Numbered from the stretch's first letter, positions 54,201 to 64,000 are shown. The stretch: DNA of 64,000 nt from AP-15 sp963772295 (GCA_963772295.1 CAVYWO010000004.1:62001-126000), one strand, 5' to 3'. The notes: generated by a model from the sequence alone, not told the origin. A program made the numbers and translations.

Positions 54201-56383
54201 GTCACGCGGAGGTTGACGGCAGCGAGAAGGGCGGCATCCGGAGGCACCTGCGGCCGCGGCGCCCGGTTGATGAACAAGGCGAGCGATCGGGCCTGCAACC
54301 GATAGATCTCGGGCGGCCGGTAGAGCCGGCCGCCGGCGACAAGGCCAGTCGGCTCGGCGGTATCGACGAGCGGCTCCCACGACATCGCCGCAGCGAGGTC
54401 GGGGAAGCGGAAATCGAGACCCTCGAAATAGGCGTTCATCATGACGAGAAAGCTCTCGTCGATGTCGCGCTGACCACCCGGGGTCAAGAACTCGCCGGCC
54501 GCACCGCTCAACACGTAGCCGAGCGACAACGCGACCGGGTTTCGCCAATCCTCGTCGGTGGCTTCGTTGCCGGCCGGGGTAATCCAGGTGATGTCCTTGA
54601 CGCCGGCTTCGGACAGCACCTCGCCGCGAAAAAAGCGCGGCCGTGAAAACACCCGGTGCCTGTGCCGCAAATGGATCAGATATGCAACGAACCGGCGCAA
54701 GGCCTCGTCTTCGGGACGGCGATGCTCCCAATCGGTCCAGGAAATCTCGTTGTCCTGGCAATAGGCATTGTTGTTGCCGCGCTGCGTCCGGCCCATCTCG
54801 TCGCCGGCTAGCAGCATCGGAACGCCGAGCGAGAGCAGCAGGCTGGCCAGCAGATTGCGCTTCTGCCGGTCGCGCAAGGCCAGGATCTCGGCGTCGTCGG
54901 TCGGTCCATCCACACCGCAGTTCCAGCTGAAATTGGCGTCGTCACCGTCGTGATTGTGTTCGCCGTTCGGGTCGTTGTGTTTATCGTTGTAGCTGACAAG
55001 ATCTTGCAAGGTGAAGCCGTCATGGGCGGTGATGAAATTGATGCTAGCCCAAGGCCGTCTCCCGCGACCACCGAAAATATCGGACGAACCGGCGACGCGC
55101 GAGGCGACTTCGGCAACAAGCCCCTGATCACCTTTCCAAAAGCGGCGCAGCGTGTCGCGATACCGGCCGTTCCATTCGGCCCAGCCAGGCGGAAAATTGC
55201 CGAGTTGATAGCCGAACGGCCCAAGGTCCCAAGGCTCGGAAATCAATTTGACGCCGGCCATGACCGGGTCCTGGCGCATGGCGTCGAAGAAGGCGCTGCC
55301 TTGTCCGAATTCGCCGTTCTCGCGCGCTAAGCTCGTGCACAGGTCGAAGCGGAAGCCATCGACGTGCATTTCCGTCACCCAATAACGCAGCGAGTCCATA
55401 ACCAGCGCCAGCACCCGGGGATGATCGAGGTTCAGCGTGTTACCGGTGCCGGTGAAATCACGGTAGAAACGGGGATCGTCGGCCAGCCGATAATACGAGA
55501 CGTTGTCGATGCCGCGAAATGCCAGCGTCGGGCCCAAATGATTGCCCTCGCCGCTATGGTTGTAGACCACATCGAGGATCACCTCGATCCCGGCGTCGTG
55601 CAGCCGCTTCACCATGGTCTTGAAATCGGCGATCGTGCCGTAAGGCAACAGCCGCTGATCCGGGGCAAAAAAACCAATCGTATTGTATCCCCAATAATTG
55701 GCGAGCCCGCGATCGACGAGATGCCGGTCGTCAACCGCGGCATGGATCGGGAGCAGTTCGACGGCGGTGACCCCGAGCCGATCCAGATAATCGATCATTG
55801 CCGGCGAGGCGAGGCCGGCGAAGGTACCGCGATGCCTGGGATCGACGCCGGGATGACGCTGGGTGATGCCGCGCACGCTGAGTTCGAGAATGATCGTTTC
55901 CTCCCAATTAATCTGCGGCCGGTGCTCTTCGCCCCAGGTAAAGGCGGGTTCGACGACCCTGCATTTGGGAACAAAGCGGGCATTATCGCGTCGGTCGAGC
56001 GCCAAATCCTCGCGCGGACCGCCGACGCGATAGCCGAATGCGGCGTCCGACCAGCGCAGCCTGCCGTGCAGCGCCTTGGCGTAGGGGTCGATCAACAGCT
56101 TGTTGGGATTGAAGCGATGCCCGTTGGCCGGGTCGTAGGGCCCGTGCACACGATAACCGTAAATAAGCTCCGGCCGCGCGTCCGGCAGATAGACGTGCCA
56201 GACCTCGTCCGTGTATTCGGGCATCGTAATCCGCGCCTCTTCACGCATGCCCCTGCGGTCGAACAGGCAGAGCTCGACCTTTGCCGCATGCGCCGAAAAC
56301 AGCGCGAAATTTACCCCTTCGCCATCCCACGAGGCACCGAGCGGGTAGGGGCGGCCCGGCCGCATCCGTGTCGGGATCGCCAT
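54197..56383 (-). CDS. glgX: Glycogen debranching enzyme (isoamylase type)
   Basis: 728 residues. N-terminal CBM48 (YPLGASWDGEGVNFALFSA), then the GH13_11 core: ANYWGYNTIGFFAPD, VILDVVYNHSGEGN, VDGFRFDLCTSLARE (nucleophile), LISEPWDLGPFGYQLG (acid/base) and ITAHDGFTLQDLVSYN. It removes alpha-1,6 branches from glycogen after phosphorylase trimming. Translationally coupled to malQ (ATGA). Separated from glgB by 192 bp containing a palindromic repeat, so it may have its own promoter or be attenuated by the repeat. Confidence 0.94.
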   Translation of the reverse strand: MAIPTRMRPGRPYPLGASWDGEGVNFALFSAHAAKVELCLFDRRGMREEARITMPEYTDEVWHVYLPDARPELIYGYRVHGPYDPANGHRFNPNKLLIDPYAKALHGRLRWSDAAFGYRVGGPREDLALDRRDNARFVPKCRVVEPAFTWGEEHRPQINWEETIILELSVRGITQRHPGVDPRHRGTFAGLASPAMIDYLDRLGVTAVELLPIHAAVDDRHLVDRGLANYWGYNTIGFFAPDQRLLPYGTIADFKTMVKRLHDAGIEVILDVVYNHSGEGNHLGPTLAFRGIDNVSYYRLADDPRFYRDFTGTGNTLNLDHPRVLALVMDSLRYWVTEMHVDGFRFDLCTSLARENGEFGQGSAFFDAMRQDPVMAGVKLISEPWDLGPFGYQLGNFPPGWAEWNGRYRDTLRRFWKGDQGLVAEVASRVAGSSDIFGGRGRRPWASINFITAHDGFTLQDLVSYNDKHNDPNGEHNHDGDDANFSWNCGVDGPTDDAEILALRDRQKRNLLASLLLSLGVPMLLAGDEMGRTQRGNNNAYCQDNEISWTDWEHRRPEDEALRRFVAYLIHLRHRHRVFSRPRFFRGEVLSEAGVKDITWITPAGNEATDEDWRNPVALSLGYVLSGAAGEFLTPGGQRDIDESFLVMMNAYFEGLDFRFPDLAAAMSWEPLVDTAEPTGLVAGGRLYRPPEIYRLQARSLALFINRAPRPQVPPDAALLAAVNLRVT

Positions 56384-56447
56384 CGGCCGATTCTAGTTCG
56401 CCACAGGGGTTACCGACCCGCCAGGGATGAAACTTGCCTTCCCCGCG

Positions 56448-56535
56448 GTCATTGCGAGGCGCCGACAGGCGCCGCGGCAATCTCGTCGTCGCGGCGTCTG
56501 CGGCGTTGAGATTGCTTCGCTGCGCTCGCAATGAC
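56448..56535. repeat. Inverted repeat of the 'tcattgcgag' family in the glgB-glgX gap
   Basis: gtcattgcgagg at 56448 and gctcgcaatgac at 56524 are the outer arms, with gccgcggcaatctcg and gagattgcttcgc inside. Related to the elements at 14276 and 45900-45985. Within the operon it could form a hairpin affecting message stability or read-through. Confidence 0.75.
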
Positions 56536-56575
56536 AACAGGCGTAAGCCGGCGCGTCCGATGGTCCATTTTCTTT

Positions 56576-58771
56576 TCAGGGCTCGAGCGTGAAGATCAGT
56601 GCACCGAGCGGCGGCAGGCGCAAACGAAGGGAATAGGCATGGCCGTGCGTCGGGTGGCCTTCGGCCTCGACCCCGCCGGCATTGCCGACGCCGCTGCCGG
56701 CATAGTCGAAGGCGTCGGTGTTGATCCGCTCGCGGTAGCGGCCGGGCCGCGGCACCCCGATGCGGTAATCCTCGCGGACGATCGGTGTAAAATTGCAGAC
56801 GGCGACGACGATCGGCTCGTTGCCGCGCCCGCGGCGCAGATAGGCGACCACGCTCTCCGCCGAGTTCGCCACATCGATCCAGGCGAAACCATCGGGTTCG
56901 CAGTCGAGCTGATGGAGCGCCGGGGTGCTGCGGTACAAATCATTGAGATCGCGCACCAGCCGCTGCACGCCGAGATGAAAACCGTCGGCGAGCAGCTCCC
57001 AGTCGAGGCCGACATCGTGGTTCCACTCGCGCTCCTGGGCGAGTTCGTTGCCCATGAATAACAGCTTCTTGCCTGGCTGGGTCCACATAAAGGCATAATA
57101 AAGGCGCAGGTTGGCAAAGCGCTGCCAGCGGTCGCCCGCCATCTTGGCAATCAGCGATTTCTTGCCGTGCACAACCTCGTCGTGGCTCAACGGCAGGATG
57201 AAGTTCTCGTGAAACGCATAGAGCAGTCCGAAAGTGAGGTCGTTGTGATGGAATTTGCGAAAGATCGGATCCAGTGACATATAATGCAAGGTGTCGTGCA
57301 TCCACCCCATATTCCATTTGAAGCCAAAGCCGAGCCCGCCGACATAGCCCGGGCGCGACACCATCGGCCACGCGGTCAACTCTTCGGCCACCGAGGTGGC
57401 GCCGCTGGCCTCGCCGAAAACGAGCTCGTTGAGCCGCCGCAGAAAGCCGATCGCCTCGAGATTCTCGCGGCCGCCAAAAACGTTTGGAACCCACTCGCCC
57501 TCGCCCCGACTGTAGTCAAGGTAGAGCATCGAAGCGACGGCGTCGACCCGCAACCCGTCGATATGAAATTCGCTCAGCCAATAGAGCGCGCTCGACAACA
57601 GAAAATTTCTCACCTCGCGGCGACCGTAATTGTAGATCAAGGTATTCCAATCGCGGTGAAAACCCTGCCGCGGATCGGCATGCTCGTAGAGCGCCGTACC
57701 GTCGAACCGGCCCAGCCCGTGCGGATCGGTCGGAAAATGACCGGGGACCCAGTCGAGCCACACGCCGAGCCCGGCGGCATGGCAGGCATCGACAAAGGCG
57801 CGGAAATCGTCGGGCGGGCCGTGCCGGCGCGTCGGGGCGAACAGCGAGAGCGGCTGATAACCCCACGAACCGTCAAACGGATATTCGGTCACCGGCAGTA
57901 ATTCAAGATGGGTGAAGCCGAGGCCGCGGACATAGGACACCAGCTCGTCGGCCAGTTCACGATAGCTGAGATACCGCCCGTCGCGACCGCGGCGCCACGA
58001 GCCGAGATGCGCCTCATAGACCGCGATCGGCGCGGTGCGGTCATTGTGCTGCGCCCGCCGCGCCAGCCAGCCGCCGTCGCTCCAGACATGCCTTGACGGG
58101 GCGGCGATGACCGATGCGGTGCCGGGCGGCGGCTCGGCCTGCTCGGCATAAGGGTCGGCCTTCAGCGGCAGCAGATTGCCGTCCGGGGCCAGCAGTTCGT
58201 ACTTGTAGAGGTGGCCGGGCCGCAGTCCGGGTACAAACAGCTCCCAGACCCCGATCTCCGACCGGCGGCGCATCGGCATCCGCCGCCCGTCCCAGTCATT
58301 GAAATCGCCGACCAGGCTCGCTCGACGCGCGTTCGGGGCCCATACCGCGAAGGCCACGCCTTCGACACCCTCGTGCACGACCGGATGGGCTCCGAGCTTG
58401 CGATAGCTGGCGAGATGATTGCCTTCGCCCAGGAGGTGCAGGTCGAGCTCGCCGAGCACCGGCCGGAAGCTGTAGATGTCGTCGAACTCGTACTCTACCG
58501 CGCCGATAAGGGCACGCAGCCGATAGCGGAACGGCTGTTGCCGGTCGGCCAGCAGCGCGACAAAAAAGCCCGCCGGGTGGACCCGCGCACCGATCCCGGC
58601 AACCGCACCGGTCGCCACATCGACGACCGCCATCGCGGTCGCCGCCGGCAGCATCGCCCGGACCACGACCCCGTCAGAGGTTTGGTGCATCCCGAGGAAC
58701 GCAAACGGATCGTCATGGCGTGCCTCGATGATCGCGGCGATCTCGAACTCACACCGACCGGGCACCGACAC
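56576..58771 (-). CDS. glgB: 1,4-alpha-glucan branching enzyme
   Basis: 731 residues. N-terminal beta-domain plus CBM48 (GVAFAVWAPNARRASLVGDF), then GH13_9 catalytic motifs: GSWGYQPLSLFAPTRRHGPP, GVWLDWVPGHFPTD, GLRVDAVASMLYLDYSR (nucleophile), SVAEELTAWPMVSRP (acid) and PLSHDEVVHGKKSL. It creates alpha-1,6 branches on linear glucan. ATG 58771 overlaps the treS stop by 23 bp. Central enzyme of the GlgE pathway operon. Confidence 0.95.
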   Translation of the reverse strand: MSVPGRCEFEIAAIIEARHDDPFAFLGMHQTSDGVVVRAMLPAATAMAVVDVATGAVAGIGARVHPAGFFVALLADRQQPFRYRLRALIGAVEYEFDDIYSFRPVLGELDLHLLGEGNHLASYRKLGAHPVVHEGVEGVAFAVWAPNARRASLVGDFNDWDGRRMPMRRRSEIGVWELFVPGLRPGHLYKYELLAPDGNLLPLKADPYAEQAEPPPGTASVIAAPSRHVWSDGGWLARRAQHNDRTAPIAVYEAHLGSWRRGRDGRYLSYRELADELVSYVRGLGFTHLELLPVTEYPFDGSWGYQPLSLFAPTRRHGPPDDFRAFVDACHAAGLGVWLDWVPGHFPTDPHGLGRFDGTALYEHADPRQGFHRDWNTLIYNYGRREVRNFLLSSALYWLSEFHIDGLRVDAVASMLYLDYSRGEGEWVPNVFGGRENLEAIGFLRRLNELVFGEASGATSVAEELTAWPMVSRPGYVGGLGFGFKWNMGWMHDTLHYMSLDPIFRKFHHNDLTFGLLYAFHENFILPLSHDEVVHGKKSLIAKMAGDRWQRFANLRLYYAFMWTQPGKKLLFMGNELAQEREWNHDVGLDWELLADGFHLGVQRLVRDLNDLYRSTPALHQLDCEPDGFAWIDVANSAESVVAYLRRGRGNEPIVVAVCNFTPIVREDYRIGVPRPGRYRERINTDAFDYAGSGVGNAGGVEAEGHPTHGHAYSLRLRLPPLGALIFTLEP

Positions 58772-61700
58772 CCGCTCGCCCCTTTGTCAGGATGTCGAGG
58801 ACCCCGCGGATCGGGATGCCGACCCAGCCCGGCCGGTTTCCCAATTCGTAGGAGATTTCGTAGATCGCCTTTTCGAGGGTGAAGAACGCCAGCATTTCGC
58901 GAACCTGCCTCTTGCTGGCCGGATAGGCAGCACAGCCGCGCATCGTCCGGTGATAAGCGGCGCGGAAGCCTTCGACCGCGCGATGCCGCCAGGCCTCGGC
59001 GAGTTGCGCAATCCTGGCCTCGGCCGTAGGGCGCGCTCCGGCAAGGTGTCGGACCGCGGCTTCGGCCGCGTAGTCGAACGATCGAATCATCCCGGCGACA
59101 TCGCGCAACGGCGAGCCCTTGCCCCGCCGCTGCGCCAGCGGGCGCCCGGGCTCGCCTTCGAAATCGACAATAAACAGGTCATTCTGCACGACGATCACCT
59201 GACCGAGGTGGAAGTCGCCGTGCAGCCGGGTCTTTTGGGCCTGCACCCGATCCGGGATCAGGCCGTCGATGTGCTCGAAGAGCAGGTCGCGCGCGGCGAG
59301 CAGACGATCGGCGAGGTCGCGGGCGCTGTCCGGCAGGTCCGACCGCCGGCCCTGAAGGTGCGCCAAGGTTTCGCGCGCCTCCGCTGCAAGGTGGCGCCGC
59401 CACCCGGCGATATCGTGCGCGGCGATCGGCTCCGGCGCGAAATCCGGATCGTCGCCGCCGCGCTCGGCCAGCGCACGATGCATCTCGGCGGTGCGGATTC
59501 CGAGTTGGCGCGCCAGCATCAGGAAAAAGACATCGGGGTCGGGCATATCGCTTGCCTGCATCCCGCTCGACACCAGGGCGTCGTCGAGATGGCGGTTCAA
59601 ATAGTCGAGTGCCTTGGTCCAGCCATCGCCCTGATTGCGGACATAGCCGAACAGCACGCCAAGCGCCGCTGTCTGCGGCGTGCCGTCGGCAAGCGCCAGT
59701 TCGATCGTCGCCAGCGGCGGCGGCGTATTGGTGAACCCGGCGGATTCGACCAGAAACCGCGACATCTCGATTTCGGGGTGGATGCCGCTTTGCAGCCGCC
59801 GGTAGATCTTGAGGACCCCATACTCTCCGAAGAAGACCGAGGAATTCGACTGTTCGGCGCCGCCGCGGCGGATCACCAACCGCTCCGGCGGCGGCGTTTG
59901 TGCGAAACTGGGCGTCAGGCGAAAGCGGATCTCGCCGCCCTCCACCGGCACCGTCGCCTGCCGCCGGACTGCGTCCATCAAAGCCTGGGCAAACCCGTCC
60001 TGAAGCCAGCCATCGACGAGCGCGCCCTCCTTGCGCATCTGTCGCAATTCGGCGAGCGTCGCCGGCACCAACGCCTGGCGTAGCTCGGTCTCGGCGGGAG
60101 ACCAGACGGCCGCCAGCGGCACGAAATAGCGTTGGCGATCGCCGTCGGCGAATTGGACATCGGCGAGCGCCGCAAGAAAGCTTTCCGGAGCCGAGCCATC
60201 CGCGCTCGCCGTGGATAAGACGCCATAAATCGGGATCGAGGTCGTCTCGAGGTGGCGGTCTTGCGCGCCGAACCAGCGCTGGCGCGCCAGGAAGGCCGGC
60301 AAGGCCTCGCCGGCAAGCAGCCTCAAATTATGCTGCCGGAACAAATCTGGCCACCCATTCGGCATCACCAGGGTGACGAATTCCGGCGGCGCGGCGGTGC
60401 CGCCGGCCGTTTCCTCGGCAGTCGCGAGCAGGTCGAACCAGAAAAAGCCGTAGGCCTGCAATGTCAACAAATACGGCAGTTCGCCGATCCTCGGAAACTG
60501 GCTTCTGGCCAATAGCTCGACCGGGCGGCGGCCGCGAAACTCGGAAAGGTCGAGTTCTACCGCCTGCGGGGAACGCGATAGGTTGGCGACGCAGAGGATG
60601 ACCTCGTCCTCGAAACTTCGCAGGTAAGCGATCACCTTGCGGCTCGCGGGATAGAGAAAGCGCAGGCCGCCGCGACCAAAGGCACGCCGCAACCGACGCG
60701 CCCCGATCAGCCGCTTCATCCAGTTGAGCAGCGACGACGGCGAGCGGCTCTGAGCTTCGACGTTGACCGCCTCGAAGCCATAAACCGAATCCATGATCGG
60801 CGGCAGGTACAGGCTCGCCGGATCGGCGCGGGAAAACCCGCCATTGCGGTCGAACGACCACTGCATCGGGGTGCGCACCCCGTCGCGGTCTTTGAGGAAG
60901 ACGTTGTCCCCCATGCCGATCTCGTCGCCGTAATAAAGCACCGGCGTACCCGGCATCGACAGCAGGAGCGCGTTCAACAGCTCGATCTTGCGCCGATCGT
61001 TTTCCATCAGCGGTGCCAGTCGCCGCCGGATCCCGAGATTGATCCGCGCCCGCCGATCGGCCGCATAGTGGTTCCAGAGATAATCGCGTTCGCGATCGGT
61101 GACCATTTCCAGGGTCAGCTCGTCGTGGTTGCGCAGGAACACCGCCCATTGGCAGCTCTCTGGAATATCCGGCGTCTGCCGCATGATGTCGGTGATCGGA
61201 TGGCGGTCTTCCGTCGACACCGCCATGTAGATGCGCGGCATCAGCGGGAAATGAAACACCATATGGCATTCGTCACTGTTGCCGAAATATTGCAGCACGT
61301 CTTCCGGCCACTGGTTGGCCTCGGCGAGCAACATGCGGTCGCCGTAGCGCAGGTCGACCTCGCGGCGCAGCCGGCGCAAAATCGCGTGGGTCTCTTCGAG
61401 GTTCTCGTTGCTGGTCCCCGCCCGTTCGATCAGATAGGGCACGGCGTCGAGCCGCATGCCGTCGACGCCAATATCGAGCCAGAACCGCATGATGCTAAGG
61501 ACCGCCTGCACGACCCGCCGATTGTCGAAATTGAGATCGGGCTGATGCGCGTAGAATCGGTGCCAGTAATAGGCCTGGGCTACCGGGTCCCATGTCCAGT
61601 TGGACTTCTCGGTATCGACGAAGATGATGCGCGTCTCGGGAAACTTCTGATCCGTGTCGCTCCACACGTAAAAGTCGCGCAGCGACGTGCCGGGCTTGGC

Positions 61701-62114
61701 CCGCCGCGCCCGCTCGAACCAGGGATGCTGATCCGAGGTGTGATTGATAACGAGATCGGTGACGACGCGCAGATGGCGGCGCTGCGCCTCGCGGACAAAG
61801 GTCTTGAAATCCGCCATCCGGCCATAGGCGGGATGGATGTTCTTGTAATCGGCGATGTCATAGCCGTCGTCCTTGAGCGGCGACGGATAGAACGGCAGCA
61901 GCCACACCGCGGTGACCCCGAGATCCTGCAGATAGTCGAGCTTGCGGCAGAGCCCCTGGAAATCGCCGATGCCGTCGTCATTCGCGTCAAAGAACGCCTT
62001 GACGTGCATCTGGTAGATGATTGCATCCTTGTACCACAGCGCCCCCGAGACATCGGGGAGCGCCAAGGTACCGCCGCCCGGCGGCGATAAATCGGTGATG
62101 TCGGGCGGCGTCAT
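58749..62114 (-). CDS. treS: Trehalose synthase-maltokinase fusion
   Basis: 1,121 residues. The first about 600 are GH13_16 trehalose synthase (WYKDAIIYQMHVKAFFDAND, GVDGMRLDAVPYLIERAG, MLLAEANQWPEDVLQYF, VFLRNHDELTLEMV), which isomerises trehalose and maltose. The C-terminal about 480 are a maltokinase of the aminoglycoside-phosphotransferase fold (KTRLHGDFHLGQVIVVQNDL with catalytic Asp, then FIVDFEGEPGRPLAQRR), which makes maltose-1-phosphate. The fused TreS-Mak is known in several bacteria. ATG 62114 overlaps the glgE stop as ATGA; an upstream frame exists but overlaps glgE. Supplies the GlgE donor. Confidence 0.95.
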   Translation of the reverse strand: MTPPDITDLSPPGGGTLALPDVSGALWYKDAIIYQMHVKAFFDANDDGIGDFQGLCRKLDYLQDLGVTAVWLLPFYPSPLKDDGYDIADYKNIHPAYGRMADFKTFVREAQRRHLRVVTDLVINHTSDQHPWFERARRAKPGTSLRDFYVWSDTDQKFPETRIIFVDTEKSNWTWDPVAQAYYWHRFYAHQPDLNFDNRRVVQAVLSIMRFWLDIGVDGMRLDAVPYLIERAGTSNENLEETHAILRRLRREVDLRYGDRMLLAEANQWPEDVLQYFGNSDECHMVFHFPLMPRIYMAVSTEDRHPITDIMRQTPDIPESCQWAVFLRNHDELTLEMVTDRERDYLWNHYAADRRARINLGIRRRLAPLMENDRRKIELLNALLLSMPGTPVLYYGDEIGMGDNVFLKDRDGVRTPMQWSFDRNGGFSRADPASLYLPPIMDSVYGFEAVNVEAQSRSPSSLLNWMKRLIGARRLRRAFGRGGLRFLYPASRKVIAYLRSFEDEVILCVANLSRSPQAVELDLSEFRGRRPVELLARSQFPRIGELPYLLTLQAYGFFWFDLLATAEETAGGTAAPPEFVTLVMPNGWPDLFRQHNLRLLAGEALPAFLARQRWFGAQDRHLETTSIPIYGVLSTASADGSAPESFLAALADVQFADGDRQRYFVPLAAVWSPAETELRQALVPATLAELRQMRKEGALVDGWLQDGFAQALMDAVRRQATVPVEGGEIRFRLTPSFAQTPPPERLVIRRGGAEQSNSSVFFGEYGVLKIYRRLQSGIHPEIEMSRFLVESAGFTNTPPPLATIELALADGTPQTAALGVLFGYVRNQGDGWTKALDYLNRHLDDALVSSGMQASDMPDPDVFFLMLARQLGIRTAEMHRALAERGGDDPDFAPEPIAAHDIAGWRRHLAAEARETLAHLQGRRSDLPDSARDLADRLLAARDLLFEHIDGLIPDRVQAQKTRLHGDFHLGQVIVVQNDLFIVDFEGEPGRPLAQRRGKGSPLRDVAGMIRSFDYAAEAAVRHLAGARPTAEARIAQLAEAWRHRAVEGFRAAYHRTMRGCAAYPASKRQVREMLAFFTLEKAIYEISYELGNRPGWVGIPIRGVLDILTKGRAGVGARSV

Positions 62115-64000
62115 CGAGTTGGAGCAGCGAGCAGGCGAAACAACACTGCGGGGTTCGTCGCGGGGTCGAGGCGAAGGCGCTGGCGAACGTCGTGGCACAC
62201 CGTAGCGCGACCGGTAAACGCCTCCTCAAGCACGAATTCGGCATCCGCGGCCAGGCCAAATTCGCCGAGCGGCAGTTCGATCTCGCCCTCGTGCGGGGCA
62301 AAGGGATCGAGATTGACCGCGCCGACGACGAGGTTCGCCCGGTCGACCGACAGTTTTGCGTAAGCGAGGATATTGGCATCGGCGGAATCGAGAAAACGCA
62401 GATTGGTGAATTCGCGCAACGCCGGATTGGCGCGCCGGAACCGGTTCACTGCCCGAATGTCGTCCTTGATATTGCCGGGTCTATCCCAGTCCCATACCTT
62501 GTATTGATATTTCTCCGAATCGAGGTATTCCTCCCGCCCGGGGAGCGGCGTGGCTTCGCACAGCTCGAAGCCATTGTAGATGCCATAGGCGCTCGACAAT
62601 GTCGCGGCCAGGACCAGGCGAATGCGAAACGCCGGCCGCCCGCCCTTCTGCAAAAAGAACGATAGAATGTCGGGCGTATTGGTGAAGAAGTTCGGCCGGA
62701 AATACTCTTTGACCATAGTCTGAGTCAATTCGGTCAGATATTCGGTGAGCTCGGCCTTGCTGTTGCGCCACGTGAAATAGGTGTAGGACTGGCTGAACCC
62801 CGCTTTGGCCAGCGCCCGCATCATTTTTGGCCGGGTGAACGCCTCGGCCAAGAAGATCGCGTCGGGACACTCGCGCTTGACCGCTCAAATCAGCCATTCC
62901 CACATGGGCAGCGGCTTGGTGTGGGGATTATCGACCCGGAACGTGCGTATTCCTTCGCCGACCCAAAACAATACCGTATCGAGCAGCTCGTACCACAACC
63001 CTTGCCAATCGGGGGTACAAAAATCGACGTTGACGATATCCTCGTACTTCTTGGGCGGGTTTTCGGCATATTTGATCGTGCCGTCGGGCCGGAAGCGAAA
63101 CCACTCCGGATGGTCGCGAACCCAGGGATGGTCGGGGGAACACTGGATCGCGAAATCGAGTGCCACTTCGAGCCCGAGCCGGTCGGCGACGCGCCGAAAG
63201 CGCCGAAGGTCGTCGAGCGTCCCGAGTTCGGGGTTGATCGCACGATGCCCACCCGCGCTCGAGCCGATCGCATAGGGGCTTCCGGGCGCGCCCGGTTGTG
63301 CGGTGTTGCTATTGTTCGGGCCCTTGCGATTGGTATGTCCGATCGGATGAATCGGCGGTAGGTAGACGACATCGAAGCCGAGTTCGGCGATCTCCGGCAG
63401 CCTTCGGATGCAGTCCTCGAAGGTGGCACTCCTGCCGGGCTCCTGTCCCTGGCTGCGGGGAAACATCTCGTACCAGGCGGCAAAGCGCGCTTTTTCGCGG
63501 TCGACGATGATCTCAAGCTTACGCGCGTAACGGGTTACCGCTTCGCGCCGCGGCGAGCGCGCCATCAGCTCCCGCAACCCGGCCGAGACCATCAGCGCGG
63601 CGCGCCCGGCCAAGTCGGCGGCGGCGAAGTCGTGCAGCGCCTGGCGCAATCTTGCGGCGTCGACCCCTCTTGCCTGCGGCAGTGACGCGGCGACGATCTC
63701 TCGGCCTTCGACGAGTTCCAACGCACCGTCTTGACCGGCCTCTCGTTTTTTCTGGAATTCGTCGCGCCAGCTTTCGAAGCGGTCGATCCATGCTTCGATC
63801 GTGTAGAGCCACGCACCTATCCGGTCGAGCCGGAAGCGAGCGACCCAGCGATCGTTGTCGAAGAACGCGAACGGCGCTTCGCACCAGTCGTCGCCCGGCG
63901 GTCGATAGCGGACGACGGCACCGAGCCGGTCGTGGCAGAAGAGATCGGCCCACACCTCGAAGAGGTCGCCCTGGATGCGCTTGACCGGGTAGCGGCCGCC
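62111..64000 (-). CDS. glgE: GlgE alpha-1,4-glucan:maltose-1-phosphate maltosyltransferase; 5' end outside window, internal TGA
   Basis: Runs off the right edge, 630 codons visible. GH13_3 features: VVYLPPIHPIGHTNRKG, ALDFAIQCSPDHPWVRDHP, TFRVDNPHTKPLPMWEWLI (nucleophile Asp), IFLAEAFTRPKMMRALAKAG (acid Glu), SQSYTYFTWRNSKAELTEYL and NTPDILSFFLQKGG. It extends alpha-glucan with maltose-1-phosphate. An in-frame TGA at 62885-62887 follows MWEWLI and precedes AVKRECPD. Reading attgaggcgg instead of atttgagcgg there gives uninterrupted LIEAVKRECPD, so two compensating run-length errors are likely. If real, the stop would remove the acid residue and kill the enzyme. Confidence 0.88.

Noticed and set aside
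62885..62887. Selenocysteine insertion at the glgE TGA
   Set aside because: Position is not a catalytic cysteine in the family and two adjacent run-length errors explain it better.

Overview
The window is high-GC DNA from an alphaproteobacterium, probably an environmental Rhodospirillales/Hyphomicrobiales-type genome. The evidence is a DUF2794 protein, a class II DAHP synthase, a STAS-MlaE/MlaF/MlaD lipid transport operon, a PHA-depolymerase start, a GlgE/TreS-Mak glucan operon, and dispersed palindromes of the kind common in these orders (families around 'tcattgcgag', 'ccgggc...gcccgg' and 'ctgaggagcgccc'). No rRNA, tRNA or CRISPR array was seen. Single-base frame breaks are unusually frequent (about a dozen conserved genes), mostly in short homopolymers. 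Either the assembly carries long-read-type errors or parts of the region are decaying. Genes are annotated as whole loci with the breaks stated.

Layout. 0-2.7 kb: start of phaZ, a patatin-like protein without its catalytic residues, and two c-type cytochromes. 3-7.6 kb: a DUF6969-like protein and the Mla-type operon. 7.7-13.6 kb: apt, a methyltransferase, alanine dehydrogenase, a broken hypothetical gene, DUF2794, cytochrome b561 and a serine/alanine-glyoxylate aminotransferase. 13.8-20 kb: a signalling block of periplasmic binding protein, hybrid histidine kinase, response regulators and a REC-adenylate cyclase. 20.2-24 kb: a Rieske oxygenase, then a MITE abutting a two-gene DUF262-HEPN module that looks like a defence system. 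24.2-27 kb: an apparent aromatic-codon attenuator, class II DAHP synthase and a nicotinate-phosphoribosyltransferase-like gene.

27-34 kb is rearranged. A desaturase/cfa divergent pair and a large SAM-cyclase-ATPase gene lie between two direct copies of about 870 bp of the NAPRTase-like gene; the second copy is a pseudogene. A second MITE follows. 34-42.4 kb: manC/algA, leuA with a structured leader, a Wza-like export lipoprotein, and a FecR/CHASE2-adenylate cyclase pair. 42.4-46.1 kb: another SAM-cyclase split by an IS110-family element carrying a small passenger gene, then a repeat cluster and two nucleotidyltransferase remnants. 46.2-49.5 kb: GFA, CoA-binding protein, enoyl-CoA hydratase, Rieske oxygenase and hisI. 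49.7-52 kb: an RNA-repair operon (unknown RHH-like protein, archease, RtcB). 52-64 kb: an alpha-glucan operon, glgE > treS-mak > glgB > glgX > malQ, all on the minus strand.

How the genes work together: TreS-Mak makes maltose-1-phosphate from trehalose, GlgE polymerises it, GlgB branches it, and GlgX and MalQ recycle it. MlaE, MlaF, MlaD and the lipoprotein form one lipid-transport machine. Four class III cyclase loci (one intact, three broken) with different sensory domains suggest heavy use of cAMP-type signalling.
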